Origin: Halichoerus grypus
Lineage: Eukaryota > Chordata > Mammalia > Carnivora > Phocidae
Direction of reading: 5' to 3'
Length of the DNA stretch: 64,000 nucleotides
NCBI RefSeq assembly: GCF_964656455.1
Contig: NC_135726.1
Coordinates: 33,943,930 to 34,007,929, forward strand
The notes under the pieces are model-generated. The model saw only the letters and a list, made by a program, of their open reading frames with translations, made no database searches and was not told where the DNA came from. Positions 1-11,244 of this stretch are shown piece by piece. Both the position numbers and the translations under genes were made by a program. Position 1 is the first letter of the stretch. Every line of letters begins with the position of its first letter.

Positions 1-1011
1 TGAAGTCGGTAGGGCTCGTACTGTGTCCCCGATGGAAGCACCACCCCCCGTGGGAGCCAGGACCTCCAGATTCAAGAGCAGAAAGTTGCGAGGACAGGAA
101 GCCCTGAGTCCTCAAGTGCTCACTGGAAGGAACGGGGCCATAATGACTTCCATCCCTTGGCTCCCAGACCCGTCTCCTCTGCCTGCGGAGTAGCTGTTGC
201 TTCAAAGAGTACACCGCATCCGATACAGGACAGCTCCCCGTCCTGGCGGGTGACATCGCCAAGCTCGCACCTCCCCCGTGCTCTTAAGAGACCATTCCAC
301 TGCGCTGTCAGGATGAAGCTTCTGGTCGGGCAGATGGGCAGGACAGTGGCTGCCACGGGCACGTGCTCACTTCTGCTCCTTCTTTGCTGCCAAATGAGTC
401 CCTTGGCCTGCAGGAGGTCTTTGCTGAGAGATCTCTGACCCTAGGACAGTGGTGCCGGCCGAGACCCCGCAGGCAGGGAAGGCAGACCCTCACCTCCCCC
501 AGCGCAGTCTGCATGGGAGCAAGCACCCGAGACAATCTAACTCTCCCCGAGCCTAATCTCGCTTAGACCTGAAAAGGGTCTCTTTGATGTCTTACATGGG
601 GGAAAGAAGGAACAAAACCAGGTTTAATCTCTCACAAGGCACTCTGCTACGCATGCTATTTGGGAACACGATTCAAACCAATCAGGCCAGGGCCAGGGTG
701 TATCCCCAGTAAATGGGGCAACTTTCCTCTTGGAAAGACATGGTGCCTCTGTCTTCCAAGCACTGGGCCAGAGTCTAGACACCAGTCAGTCCTGGTTCTG
801 GCTCTGACCAGGCTTCACAGAGGTTTCTTGGAGGAACCCTGCCCCTCCCTGGGCCTGCGTCCCCATCTCAGGATGAGGGGTGGAGGGCTGACCTCTGAAA
901 GCTCTTCCATCTCCAACCTTTCCTGTTTGTTGGAATCTTTTTTTCTTATCCAGAGCAGAGGAGGCCAAGAGCAGGAAGAATAAGGTGAGGCTTCCTTAGA
1001 AAACAAACCAG
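1..1011. other. Unassigned GC-rich sequence
   Basis: No repeat or gene was recognised here. The short open frames on both strands overlap one another and resemble no protein I know, and there is no splice-bounded coding pattern. It may be intronic or intergenic. Confidence 0.4.
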
Positions 1012-1575
1012 AAGGTTCTTACAAAGTGAGATGCATATCTACCCTATGACTCAGGAATTCCACTCCTAGGTAATTACCAAAGTGGATGAACACATATGTC
1101 CACAAAAAGACTTGTACAAGAACATTTACAGCAGCCTTATTTCTAATAGCAACCTAGAAGTAACCCAAGTACCCAAGAGGTAAATGGATAAACTAATTGT
1201 GGAATGTTCATATGATGGAATTACTCAGCAGGTACTCAGACCACACTCTTCTGACTCTACAGACAGACACAACAGCATGGACAGATGGGTGAAAAAAGCC
1301 AGACATGAGTACACACTGTATGATTCCATTTATATGAAATTCTAGAACAGGCAAAACTGCTCTATGGGAATGGCAATCAGAAAGCAGTGGGTAAGGGGAG
1401 AAGACAGAGGAACCTTTCTGGGCTGATGGAAATGTCCTATATCTTCTTTGAGTTCCGGTCATACAGGTGATATAGGTATACACAACTGTCAGAACATAGA
1501 CTGAAAAATTAGGATCTGTGCATTTTAATGCATGTACATAATGCCTTAATTTTAAGAAGTTAATTAAACTAAAAA
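1012..1575 (+). mobile_element. Old LINE-1 (L1M-type) 3' end
   Basis: The sequence starts in the last part of ORF2, with the familiar stretches about a first-strand 'ATTCCACTCCTAGG' and 'AATGGATAAACTAATTGTGG', and runs into an L1M-type 3' UTR with 'TGTATGATTCCATTTATATG' and 'AACAGGCAAAACT'. It ends near an A-rich stretch. Many changes from the consensus mark it as old and inactive. Exact subfamily was not determined. Confidence 0.8.
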
Positions 1576-1825
1576 AGGAAGAGAAAGAAAACTAGCCACA
1601 CAGGGAAGCTGGTCCTGGGTTTCCAGCCGAGACCTGCCCCAACCTCTAAGGAGCTCGTTTGTCTTGTTAATGTTTAGCAGTTTCCAGGCCGGGGACCAAG
1701 GGTCCTACCTAGCCACTTTCACAGGCATGTCATTCAGGGAGGAGACCCTAGGGGTAGAGATGAGGAGGGGGGAGGGAGGACATGAGGAACAGCTTATAAG
1801 TTCCTCAGCTACAGCCCAGGAAAAG

Positions 1826-2215
1826 GGCTCATTTATTCTGTGAGCATTCACTGAGCATCTACTATGTGCCGGACACTGTGGTAGGCACTGGAGATACAGC
1901 GATGACCAAGAGACATGGTCCCTACCCTCATGGAGCTCTCTGGCAGACAGAGACATTGAACAATTAATCACTCCAACAAGCACCTCACCCCCGGGCCATG
2001 ATCTGAGAAGGAGAAGCACAGGGAGCTCCAAGATCACATGCCTGGGTTTCCCCCCTCGCCTGTGTCCAGGAAAGGCCTCTCAGGGGCCATGAGTACAGAA
2101 CTGGGTTCTGAATGATCAGAAGATGTTAACCAGGTGAAAAATACAAGTGAGAGCATCCCACCCCAAAAGCCAGAGCAGAGAGAACCTGACACAGGAATTA
2201 CAAAATTAGCTGTCT
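1826..2215 (+). repeat. Ancient mammalian interspersed repeat, family uncertain
   Basis: It opens with 'TCATTTATTCTGTGAGCATT' and 'CTATGTGCCGGACACTGTGG', then a 'CATGGAGCTCTCTGGC' stretch. A later part resembles 'GAGTTCTGAATGATGAG...TTAACCAGGTGAA'. I know this as a widespread old mammalian repeat but cannot name the family with confidence. Related pieces occur near 6,205, 11,245, 18,930, 31,000, 32,600 and 62,850. Confidence 0.5.
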
Positions 2216-2381
2216 AGGAGAGGGCAGGTGATCAACAGCAATGGTGGAAAGGTACAGCATCAGGCACCAAAGTCACTGTAGGTGTGGGGACCTCAGGGGC
2301 ACTGCACATAGAGGGCCCTTCTGCATAGAGGGGATTGTTGCCCTGAAGGACTGCAGGCCTAGAGTTGCCCTATCATCCTGC

Positions 2382-2585
2382 ATTTTTTTTAAAGATTTAT
2401 TTATTTATTTGAGAGAGAGAGCATGAGTGGGGGGGGAGGGGAAGAGGGAAAGGGAGAGAATCTCAAGCAGACTTCACGCTGAGCATGGAGCCCAATGTGG
2501 GGCTCAATCTCATAACCCTGAGACCATGACCTGAGCCGAAATCAAGAGTCGGATGCTTAACTGCCTGAGCCACCCAGGCACAAGC
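2382..2585 (-). mobile_element. CAN SINE, minus strand
   Basis: A T-rich tail at the left is followed by AAAGATTTATTTATTTATTT, a GA-rich tract, and on the right the reversed tRNA-like head ending in GAGCCACCCAGGCA. It is flanked by near-identical copies of ATCATCCTGC at about 2,372 and 2,590, a likely target-site duplication. Several CpG sites have decayed, so it is moderately old. Confidence 0.9.
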
Positions 2586-2671
2586 CCCCATCATCCTGCT
2601 TTTCAAGAAAATCTAGAAATCTGGAGTTTTTAAAATGTAAACGCAAATCAATTTTTAAATCTTGACTCCAT

Positions 2672-2894
2672 GGGGCGCCTGGGTGGCTCAGTCGGTTAAG
2701 TGTCTGCCTTCGGCTCAGGTCATGATCCCAGGGTCCTGGGATCGAGCCCCATGTGCGGGCTCCCTGCTCAGTGGGGAGCCTGCTTCTCCCTCTCCCACTC
2801 CCCCTGCTTGTGTTCCCCCCTCACTGTGTCTCTCTCTGTCAAATAAATAAATAAAATATTTTAAAAAAATAAAATAAAATAAAAAATAAAAAAT
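2672..2894 (+). mobile_element. CAN SINE with perfect 15-bp target-site duplication
   Basis: A full-length element with the tRNA-like head (GGGCGCCTGGGTGGCTCAGT), a B-box-like GATCGAGCC, a CT-rich region and an A-rich AATAAATAAATAAAAT tail. AAATCTTGACTCCAT is present at both ends (2,657-2,671 and 2,895-2,909). The perfect duplication suggests a fairly recent insertion. It sits 86 bp from an opposite-strand SINE. Confidence 0.96.
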
Positions 2895-3192
2895 AAATCT
2901 TGACTCCATTTTTTATATCATTTTGATAAATTCAAAGCAATCCCAATCAAAATTCCAGCAGGATTTTTTGTAAATTTTGCAAGCTGGTTATAATATTTAT
3001 ACAGAAAAGCAAAGGACCTAGAATATCCAAAAGCAATTTTGAAAAAGAAGAACAAAGAAGACTCACAGTACCTGATTTCCAGATTTAGTATAAAGATCAG
3101 AATTAGGACATTATATTTTGGCAAAAGGACAAATTCACAGATCAATGAAATGGAAGACAGCGTGCAGAAATAGGCTCACATATATATAATCC

Positions 3193-3217
3193 ATTATTAT
3201 TATTATTATTATTATTT
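3193..3217. repeat. (ATT)n microsatellite
   Basis: About eight ATT units in a row inside the old L1 fragment. Confidence 0.9.
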
Positions 3218-3267
3218 TTGCAAAAGTGCAAAAACAACTCAATGAAGAAAGGATATTCTTTTCAGAA

Positions 3268-3780
3268 ATGATATGTCCATGTGACAGACCCCCATGACCC
3301 TCACTTCCTGGTCCTGTAAGTCTCTCTCCTTGAGTGTGGGTGGGACATATGACTTGCTTCTAACCAATGGAATATGGCAAAGTGATGGAATGTTGCTCCC
3401 ATGACTGTTACATTTTATGAATGTCCATCCTGCGAGCACTTGCCCCAGAGACTCTCCTTGCTGGCTTAATGGAATGAGCAGTTATGTTTGGAAAGTCCAT
3501 GTGACTAGGATCTGCCTCTAGTTTGGCCAGCAAGAAGCCAGGAAGGAATTGAATCCTGACAACAACTTGGAATGAACTTGGAAGCAGAGTCTTTCCAGTC
3601 AAGCCTCCAGATGAGAATGCAGCCCAACCAACACCCAGATTGCAGCCCAGTAAAACCCTAAAGAGATACCCCAGCTAAGCTGTGCCTAGACTCCTGAAAG
3701 AAAATATGAGATAATAAAACGTGTGTTGTTTTAAGCCACTAAGTTTGTGGCAATTTTTGATGCAACATAGAAAAGTAATA
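3268..3780 (+). mobile_element. MLT1-like MaLR solo LTR
   Basis: It begins with GATATGTCCATGTGACAGAC, contains 'ACTTGCTTCTAACCAATGGA' and 'GCCAGCAAGAAGCC', and ends with 'GTGTTGTTTTAAGCCACTAA' and GTTTGTGGCAATTT. This is the typical 3' end of MLT1 LTRs (ERVL-MaLR). Only the LTR is present. It interrupts an older L1. Confidence 0.8.
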
Positions 3781-3900
3781 AAATTCATAAGCCAAAAACG
3801 AATCACCACCAAATGTTATACCATACATAAAATTTAACTGAAAATAGATCATAGGTCTAAATGCAGAACCATAAACCTAATAGAGGGGGGAAAAAAACTG

Positions 3901-5869
3901 AACACGGGTATATTTGGACAGGCAGTGGCCAAGATGGGAGCCATGGGGTGAGTGGGAGCAGTGATGGAGAGAGAGCCCAGTGGTGGTCCACTAGGACCTG
4001 AGGTCAAGGCAGCCTGAAGTAGCATGGAGGCAGCCACAGCCTCGGCTCCAGGATCTCTGGTGGCATCTCTGTTCCCTCTGGTCTCTTGCTCCCAACAGCC
4101 CAGTGGCTCTGTATTCTCTAGTCTGGTCCAAACCTGACTGGCTTAGCTAATGCCACCCCCATGGGTCAGAATCCTTTGCCCCAAGCCCTTCTAAGCAGTT
4201 TAGGGTGCCCAGTCCTGGGTCAGTGCTCACTCCAGGTCTAATTCGTTTCCACCCCTGTGCACACTCAGCCATCGCCACTTCCTGGCGGGGCCACGGGAGG
4301 GACACTATGCAGGTGCAGTGATGGACACATCTGAAAGTTGGCCGGCTTTCTCGGCCTCGACCTCCTCTGCTGCCCACAAGGGCCCAGTACCTTCCATGCC
4401 CACACTCCACAGTTCCCTGTGGCCCTCCAGTGCCTCCTATGTCATCACAGCTTCAACCACCAGCTCCTGCTGGGCTGCTGGGACTGCAAGCCCAGTCCAG
4501 CCACAACTGCCCGCAAGCCCCAGCTGAGGAGGCTGGAAAGCAACTCTGCAAGGACAGGTGTGGGGTGGGTGCAGAAGGCTCCCTGGGAAGTGCAGGGCCC
4601 ATCTTCTAAGAAGAGCCTCCAGGGAAATAGGCAGCACAGCCCTGAGTCACCACAGACGACTGGCGCCAAGGGATCTCTGGGTGGCTTTAAGTTCACAAGC
4701 ATCTATGTGTGCCAGAGCCGTGCAGGGACCAAGAGATGGGAAAACTTTCAAGTAAACGAACAGGATGGCTCGTGATCCAAGCGAGTGTCAGCAGGGCCCC
4801 CTAGCAACATCCGTGCAGGGAGGTGCAAAGGGGTGCTCTTCGAAACCAGAGCTCAGTGGAGGGTGCTGGGCACCCAGATTAAAGGAGGATTGAGTTCTAC
4901 GCTGCCTTGGCTGACCCCCAGATCAGTCCCTGGCACAGCCCCCAGCAAGCCCCTCCTGTGTTCTTTCATCTGTGGACAGAGCCACCAGGGACTGTGGGTG
5001 GGGACAGGGTGGGGTGGGGACTGTGACTTCTGGAATGTCCAAAGGACACCAAAGCTGTTTCAAGAATGGCAAAATGTAAATCTCAGTTTCTTTTTGTCCT
5101 GCAGTGCCGTAAATGTGCCAATGTCTTCAGCAAGCTAGAAAAATAGAGTAAAGAAAACTGGGACGGCGCAGAAGGGCTACGCCGGGCAGCCAACCAATTT
5201 ATGCCCAGAAGGGGAGGTGAAAACCTCTGAGGAAAGATGGAGGTCCCATGCCCCCCCCCACACACACAGCACCTCTGTGGCTTGTCACCAGATGTAGGTT
5301 GCTACGGCGTTGGGGAGGGAAGGTCCAACTGAGCAGACCATGAAAATGTCTCCAGGGGAAGAAGTTGGGGAGGGTCTATTTGCTTGTTCTGTTGTGCACG
5401 CAACAAGTTTTTTCAACTTATATTCATTTGAGGTGGTTTGAGGATGTCACACTGCTGCACCCTAGGGCTGACCAGGGGCCACCAAGTGCCTAAGTCCTAA
5501 TGTGACAGGTGACAAAGGTGACCCAATATATAGGGGGCTCCATCCTGGGAGGCTTCCTAGGGAAGAAACATGTGGGAGTGGGTCTGAAAGGTTGCAGTGA
5601 CTCTGGGGGGTGGGGCATGCAGCAGGACAGAGCACTCCCAGTGGCGGTGGGACCAAAGCCTCTGCAGGAATTAGCAAGCTGTGTCCAACAGAATGGGAAG
5701 AAACCGAAGGGTCCCCCAGCCAGCAGGAAGGGCTGCCAAGTGGACCAGCATCAGACAGAGAACCAGAGTCTGAAGTTCATCCTGCTCCAGTGGCTATTGG
5801 TACCTGCCCTTGGCTGCCACCCACTGCGTCCCCTGCCATCCGGAAGCTCATTGACATCCCTGGAGTCTA
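3901..5869. other. Unassigned sequence
   Basis: I recognise no repeat or gene in this stretch. A 145-codon frame at 4,338-4,775 (+) is Pro/Ser/Cys-rich, overlaps other frames on both strands and resembles no known family. I treat it as chance in GC-rich DNA. Confidence 0.35.
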
Positions 5870-6110
5870 GCTGGGACTGTCATCCAGGACAGTCTCATGT
5901 GGCCTCACTATTTGGCCTGGACTTCCTCGCAATGTGGTAGCTGAGTTCTAAGGACAAGCATCCCAAAAGAGAAAGAGCAAGGAGGAAGCTATATTGCTTT
6001 GTTTAGGCTTCAGAAGTCACACAGAGTCACTTTTGCCATTTCCTATTGGTCAGGGCAGTTATAAAGATCTAGTGGGGCCACATATAGGAAACCTAGACTC
6101 TACCTCTTGA
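5870..6110 (-). mobile_element. Probable old MaLR/MLT1 fragment
   Basis: Reversed, it shows 'ACTGCCCTGACCAATAGGAA', 'GTGACTTCTGAAGC' and 'CCACATTGCGAGGAAGTCC'. These are like the internal part of MLT1-type LTRs. The ends are unclear and the match is from memory, so the call is tentative. Confidence 0.45.
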
Positions 6111-6204
6111 AGAAGAGCATCAATGCCATCTTGTAAGAGCATGGGGGAATGGCGTGTCAATATTGGTGCTGCTATCTTTGGAAAATAGTGACTACCTCCC
6201 AGAA

Positions 6205-6560
6205 GCAAGCAAAATTTATTTCAGCCTTGAAGGATGAGCTGGAGTTAGCCAGGTTATGGGAAGGAGCATTCCAGGCAGAGAGAACAGCATAGGGAACAAC
6301 TCTGAGGTGTTCTGCATATCTGAGCACCGAAGAGAAGACCTGTGTTCTTACAACAAGGGTGCACAGATACAGAAAGTGAGGCTGGAAAGGTAGGCAGGGC
6401 CAGAGTGTACAGGGCTCCGGAAGCCAGAGCGGGTTTAAGTAAGCCTAAGGGCACTGTGAGGCCACCAAGTGACATGATCAAGTGGATATTCTAAAACGCT
6501 TAAAGCGCTGCCGTCTGGAAAATGGGTTGGAAGGGGTAAGAGTGGATGAATGAAGAGATG
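6205..6560 (+). repeat. Ancient interspersed repeat, second module
   Basis: It contains 'TTGAAGGATGAGCTGGAGTT', 'GGAGCATTCCAGGCAGAG' and 'GGCTGGAAAGGTAGGCAGG', then 'AAGTGACATGATCAAGTGGA'. These belong to the same long old repeat family as the copy at 1,826. The name of the family is uncertain. Confidence 0.55.
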
Positions 6561-8316
6561 GTTCTGAGAACCCAGGTGCCTGGGAACAGAGGGGAGAGGA
6601 TGATCCCCTGGCGGAGCTGTGAAGAAGGCAAGGTGGGAGAAGGTGGGAGAAGGCGGGGTAGACTGGCAGGTGGCGCAGGCACAGAGCTGTCTCCGAGGGG
6701 AACATGAGCCAATGTGAGCAAAGAGCCGGCCGTTAGAAGCCCCCTGACGTGCTGATGGAACCTTATAAATTACCAAGAACAGGTACAAATCCTCCTGAGG
6801 CCCTCAAGGTAAACATCATGTTTCTCGGCACTTCTAAATGACATGTCTTGGTCCTTCTAAATAAAATACAATCCGTTTGGAAACTCTTTTGGCCAAGGTT
6901 GCCAAGATCCAATACCAGCCATGGTTTCGTGGTTTCTTCCCCAGCCTGGGGTCATCCGAGGACTCCAGGACTCAGCTACCTAGGATCTAGCAGGCAAGGC
7001 CCTGCTTCTCAGCTGGGGTGTCCCATGCTGGAAATCCGGGTTCAGAACGGAGAGCCCCATTGGAAGATAGATGTCTCTAGGCCCAGACCCGCCACAGGAG
7101 TGGGGCTGGTGCTGCCAAAGACAGGATATCCCAACATCCCTGCCACCCAAAGACCAGCCACTTCTTGGTGCTGAGTTTCTACCACGTGGAAAACTGTTAT
7201 TTTCCCCAAACTCCAGCTTCTCGTGTTGGGCCCTTCCCTGTTCCTCCTTCAAGGCCCACAGCCCATCCTCTCCCCACCTGAGCTAGCCAGAGCAGTCCTG
7301 CCAAAGGACCCCCGTGTTCATAAGCAAAGCCTCTCTGAGATCTGCCTGGAAACCAGCCAAGCCACTCGTTTCTTCCCCTGGGCTTAAGGTGAGTCACAGG
7401 CCTGACCTCCGCATTCCGGAGTGGGGGTGGCGGGAACGCTCTGACAGTCTGCAGTGTTGACAGCAGTGGAGGGCAGACCCCAGGGACACGTCTAAGTAAA
7501 TCATTCAGTCTCCCCCGCAGTGGAGGGAAGGGATGGCCTGACTTGTCTCTGAGGGCCCCTCCAGCCCTGCTGCTCTGACATTCCAGGTGAACAGAGCTGC
7601 ATGCGGCAGCCACCCCTCAGCACCGAGGGGGCCCCCGTCCCCAGGCCTGCCGGGCGGAGCCTGACAGACAGGCCCGCCAGCTCCTCCCAAAACTGCAGAC
7701 AGCCACCGCCTGGGGAGACAACAAAGGCCGCCTTTTCTTGCCTCCCCACATGTGCTTCTAAAACAAAACCCAACATGCTCTTCACAGCCACCTGGTTGCC
7801 CCTCCAGGTCGCCTGATGGATGCCAATGAAACCTTAAGGATCCCGGACCTTCAGGACCTGAATCTGGCCAGAAGCCAAGGGCCGATCCGGAATGTGGATG
7901 AAGGGGGGTGGGTTTTAAGACCCTAGGCGCTCTAAGTCACCAGGCTCTGACCTGGTGGGAGCCAGGACAGCAAGGGGCTTCACCAAAGCTGGGGGAAGTT
8001 TCCTAGTTAGAGTTCTGCTCTGGCCTTCCAGCCCAGCCTCGTTGCTAGGATTGACTCATGGGGCCCTGCGTGGGCTCTGAGGTTCCGAGCGGCCTCTACA
8101 TTTACAGCCCAAGGTGTCTCTCTTCTCTTGACCTCCCATCTGTCACTGTCACGCCCCTCTAGGGGACTGCTTTCTCCTGTATGTGCTCCCACGCCACCCT
8201 CAACCAAAAGCCATGCTCTCCCCTTCCTGCCGCCGCCTGGGGCCGGGGTCTGGGGCGGGGGCCGGGGTCAGGGCAACGCCAGCAGGCTCAGACTCTGTCT
8301 TGGGACCAAATGACAA
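6561..8316. other. Unassigned sequence with a GC-rich block at 7,380-7,830
   Basis: No repeat was recognised. The 7,380-7,830 block is GC-rich and contains two short motifs often seen in regulatory DNA (GTGAGTCAC near 7,390 and ACAAAGG near 7,721), but short matches are expected by chance. The open frames are mutually overlapping and look spurious. Confidence 0.35.
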
Positions 8317-8505
8317 CTCTTCACTTATCGAGCACCTACATGTGTCTGATGATCAATAAGAGGATGGCCACATAGGTCTCACGGAATCCCCATTTCACCA
8401 AGGAAGACACCCAGGCTCAGTGGGGGGAGTGTTTTACCCAAGGCCACACAGTCAGGATTCAACTCAGGCCTGTCTGAACCCAAAGACCACGCCCTCTCTC
8501 CACGG
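8317..8505 (-). mobile_element. MIR SINE, minus strand
   Basis: Reading reversed, it shows the MIR core: decayed 'cattTCACCAAGGAAGACACCCAGGCTCAG' followed by 'CCCAAGGCCACACAGTCAGG'. The left edge has the reversed 3' end, 'TATCGAGCACCTACATGTG'. Very old and degenerate. Confidence 0.7.
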
Positions 8506-9529
8506 CACACCCTTCCTTCACTTCCATCCCCACCACTGAACTCTGAACCTCACAGGGCTTCTCATTTGTCCCCTCCTTAGATGGGACAGGATGGGTGGAA
8601 GGAGCTGGAGTCTGTGTGTCTCCTCCCCCAGGTTGGTTAGGTTCTGATAAAATCCTGAAAGTTCAAGCTCCGGTAAAGCAGTTTCTCCTGGCCTGTTGAG
8701 AATAGAGTGCTCTGGCGGATTTCAACATGGTTCCTTTTCCCATCCCTCTGCCAGACGCACGAGGGGAATTCTCTTCTCTGACAGTCATTGTGAGAACCCA
8801 GTAGAGTTTCTGGAGGTAAAATTCACAAAAGCCTTGGGAACCCCCATGATGGGCGCCCCCTAGGGTTTTTAATTCTCAGACTTGTCCTCATGGAGCCTCC
8901 AGCAGCTCCTCAAGTCCAGTCCGGGTTTCCTGCTCTGTCATTGGTTCCTGCTCTGGGTTTCTGCTCTGCTGAGTGACTCCCTGTATCCAGCCTGCCTGTG
9001 TCCCCAATTTTGGGGGCGGCAATTTGCCTTGTGACCTTACTTCTCTGACAGGTGTAAGAAGAGTTGTTGATTTTTAGTTTGTTCAATGGTTTGCTTATTG
9101 TTGATGGAGTGGTGACTTGTAAGCTCCTTACATGCTGGACTGGAGACCAGGAAGCCCCTTCCCCTTCCTCTCAATGCCCGCCTGCCAGCAATGTCCCCCA
9201 CTCGCAAGCAAGCCCATGCAGGTGACTCTCCGGGGCCCCAAAGGCAGGAAGTGAAGCACAAACACTGGGGAGATTACATCTGACTGGGGAAGTGGACTAG
9301 TAGGTGGCATAGGGAGCCAGAACCGCCCCACTTCTCTCTACTGTCTGTCCTCTGGCCTCACTGCCTTCCAGCTAGAGGCACCACTGAGTTCTAGCACATG
9401 CACATGCTCAGTCTAACGCACTCTCCCAGGCCACCAGCTCACCCGGGTGCCCTCCCAACTGTCCTAGTTAACTCTGACCCATCCTCCAGAATAACTCTGG
9501 CAACCTGGCCCCCAATCTAGTTTGGGGCT
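8506..9529. other. Unassigned sequence
   Basis: Nothing recognisable was seen in this span on either strand. Confidence 0.35.
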
Positions 9530-9600
9530 TTCTGACACGCTGTCATGGAACAGAGCCTGGCACACAGAAAGTCTTCAATAAATGTTTGCGGCAGAAATGA
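9530..9600 (+). mobile_element. L2 3' end fragment
   Basis: 'AGAGCCTGGCACACAGAAAG' followed by 'TCAATAAATGTTTG' is the usual L2/MIR-type 3' terminus. Only the last ~70 bp is readable. Confidence 0.6.
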
Positions 9601-9699
9601 GTTCATGGCACCATGTTCTCTTCCTTCAGTGTGTGTGTTTCCCCTGTAATCAAGTACGCATTGGGATGCAGTGTATGGCGTCCATCTTATCACTGGCCC

Positions 9700-9795
9700 T
9701 CTAGGCCAGGAGGACTTATCTTTTCATACTGTATTCCCTACACTTAGCACGATGTGGCCTGCAGTAGGTGCTCAATAAATGTTTGAATGGCCAAA
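9700..9795 (+). mobile_element. L2 3' end fragment
   Basis: 'CTACACTTAGCACGATGTGG' and 'AGTAGGTGCTCAATAAATGT' match the L2 3' terminus. It lies about 100 bp after another such end, so the two may be remnants of separate insertions. Confidence 0.65.
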
Positions 9796-10689
9796 AGGAT
9801 GATGAAGGGTGAGTGAGTCCCTCAGCCAGCAGAGGATTTAGACGTGTGCAGGAGGCCACGTCATGCATGCGGCAGCAGGGATGAGAAAGCACTGACCTAG
9901 GAGAATGAACTCACTGGGTTTCTGGGGAGACTGTCAGAAAGACAATCCTGCACCCGGAGGCCAAATTCCTTGTGGATTATGCAAAGGCATGTTTTTTAGT
10001 GGGTGCCCTGGGGCGGCAGGGAAAGGAGACATTTCGCTGCAGTCTGTAGCTCATGTCAAAGGTAGGCAGGAAGACAGCAGGCTGGCTCAGTGGGAGGACC
10101 AGACACCCAGCTTGTCCTGACCAGCTTGTCGGGACCAGACACCCAGAAACCAGTCAGCATTCCCAGTAGCTCCTGACTCACACACAGCTTCTGGGCAGGG
10201 GGGCAGAAACAGCCCCTCCAGCCCAGGGTCTGGGGCTCCATGTTGGCAGGGAAGGTGGGGATCCTGGACAGCAGGCTGTAGGAAGCTAAGCAGGATGATG
10301 GAGGCTCGTGGGGCTCTAAGTGAGGTGAGGATGAGGATCCTGGCAGGGGAGGCTGATGTCAGGAACAGGTCCTCCCTGGGTGTTGGGAGGCCTCAGTGGA
10401 AGGGATGGAGGACAAGCCCCTTACAGAGCTAGCCTTAGACTTCCACCATCCCCTGGACGGAGCCCCATGCTGGGAACTGGAAGGTTCTGGCTCTTCCCAG
10501 TTGTGGGACCTCAGATTTGTCATGGGGACCCCAGAAGGTTAGAGCTGAAAGGACCCATAGGTTCACTGTACAGATGGGAAGATAGGGCCAGAGTGGGTAA
10601 GACAATGTCCAGGGTGCCACAGGAGACCAGCAGGTACCTGAACCTGGGGCCAGATTTCCCAGGCCTCCGGGGTCACCCATTTACTATCT
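9796..10689. other. Mostly unassigned; weak MIR-like stretch at 10,505-10,640
   Basis: The only hint of a repeat is 'GTTCACTGTACAGATGGGAA' with 'AGGGTGCCACAGGAGACC', which resembles a reversed, badly decayed MIR. Nothing else was recognised. Confidence 0.35.
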
Positions 10690-10830
10690 TTCAGAGGTGG
10701 CTTTAACCTCTCTGAGCCTCAGTGTACTCATCTATAAAATGGGGATAATAACACCTACCTCTGAGGGGTGTGATGAGGATTAAATAGAGATCATCCCTCC
10801 ATTCAATAAATATTTATTGAGGGCCATGGC
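10690..10830 (+). mobile_element. MIR SINE fragment
   Basis: 'TTTAACCTCTCTGAGCCTCA' then 'TCATCTATAAAATGGGGATA' and 'GATGAGGATTAAATAGAGAT' is the central and right part of MIR, followed by 'CAATAAATATTTATTGAGGG', which may start another old repeat. Confidence 0.8.
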
Positions 10831-11244
10831 AGACTGCTGGTTATCCTCCGCCTGCTGGAAACAGAACCCCAACTTTTAGCTGGGAACACCTAGAACAGAG
10901 TACATCCCTCCCATTTCCTTTGCATATATGGTAATGGGACTTGGGAATATAAGTGAAAGTGGTAAATGCTACTCCTGGGAAGCATCCTTACAATGAGGAA
11001 GGAGGGTCAGCATCCCTCCCCTTGCTGGCTGGAATTTGGCAGGGACGGCTAGGACAGCCATCATGGACCATGACATCGAAGCCAAGGGTAGATTGTGCAG
11101 AAAAACAAAGTAAAAGACACCTGGGTTCTTGATCATCATGGGGGTCCCCCATTCCATAGTCACAGGATGAGCCATTGTTCTCCTTACCTCTGGACCTTGT
11201 TTACGTGAGGCAAAAATAAATGTGCACTTCTGTAAGTCATCGCT

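Larger units (their letters stand above)
2915..3900 (+). mobile_element. Old L1 ORF2 fragment split by an MLT1 LTR
   Basis: The left part (to about 3,267) carries ORF2 stretches such as 'AAGCAATCCCAATCAAAATT' and 'AATGAAATGGAAGACAGC'. The right part (about 3,781-3,900) continues ORF2 with a region like 'AAAATTTAACTGAAAATAGATCATAGG'. The MaLR LTR lies between them, so the L1 is the older of the two. No reading frame survives. Confidence 0.75.

Noticed and set aside
2672..2894. tRNA gene in the SINE head
   Set aside because: The head is only tRNA-derived; it belongs to a SINE with an A-rich tail and target-site duplication and lacks a proper cloverleaf.
4338..4775. 145-codon frame on the plus strand as a possible gene
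   Set aside because: It overlaps long frames on the opposite strand in GC-rich DNA, has no known motif and no splice or promoter context.
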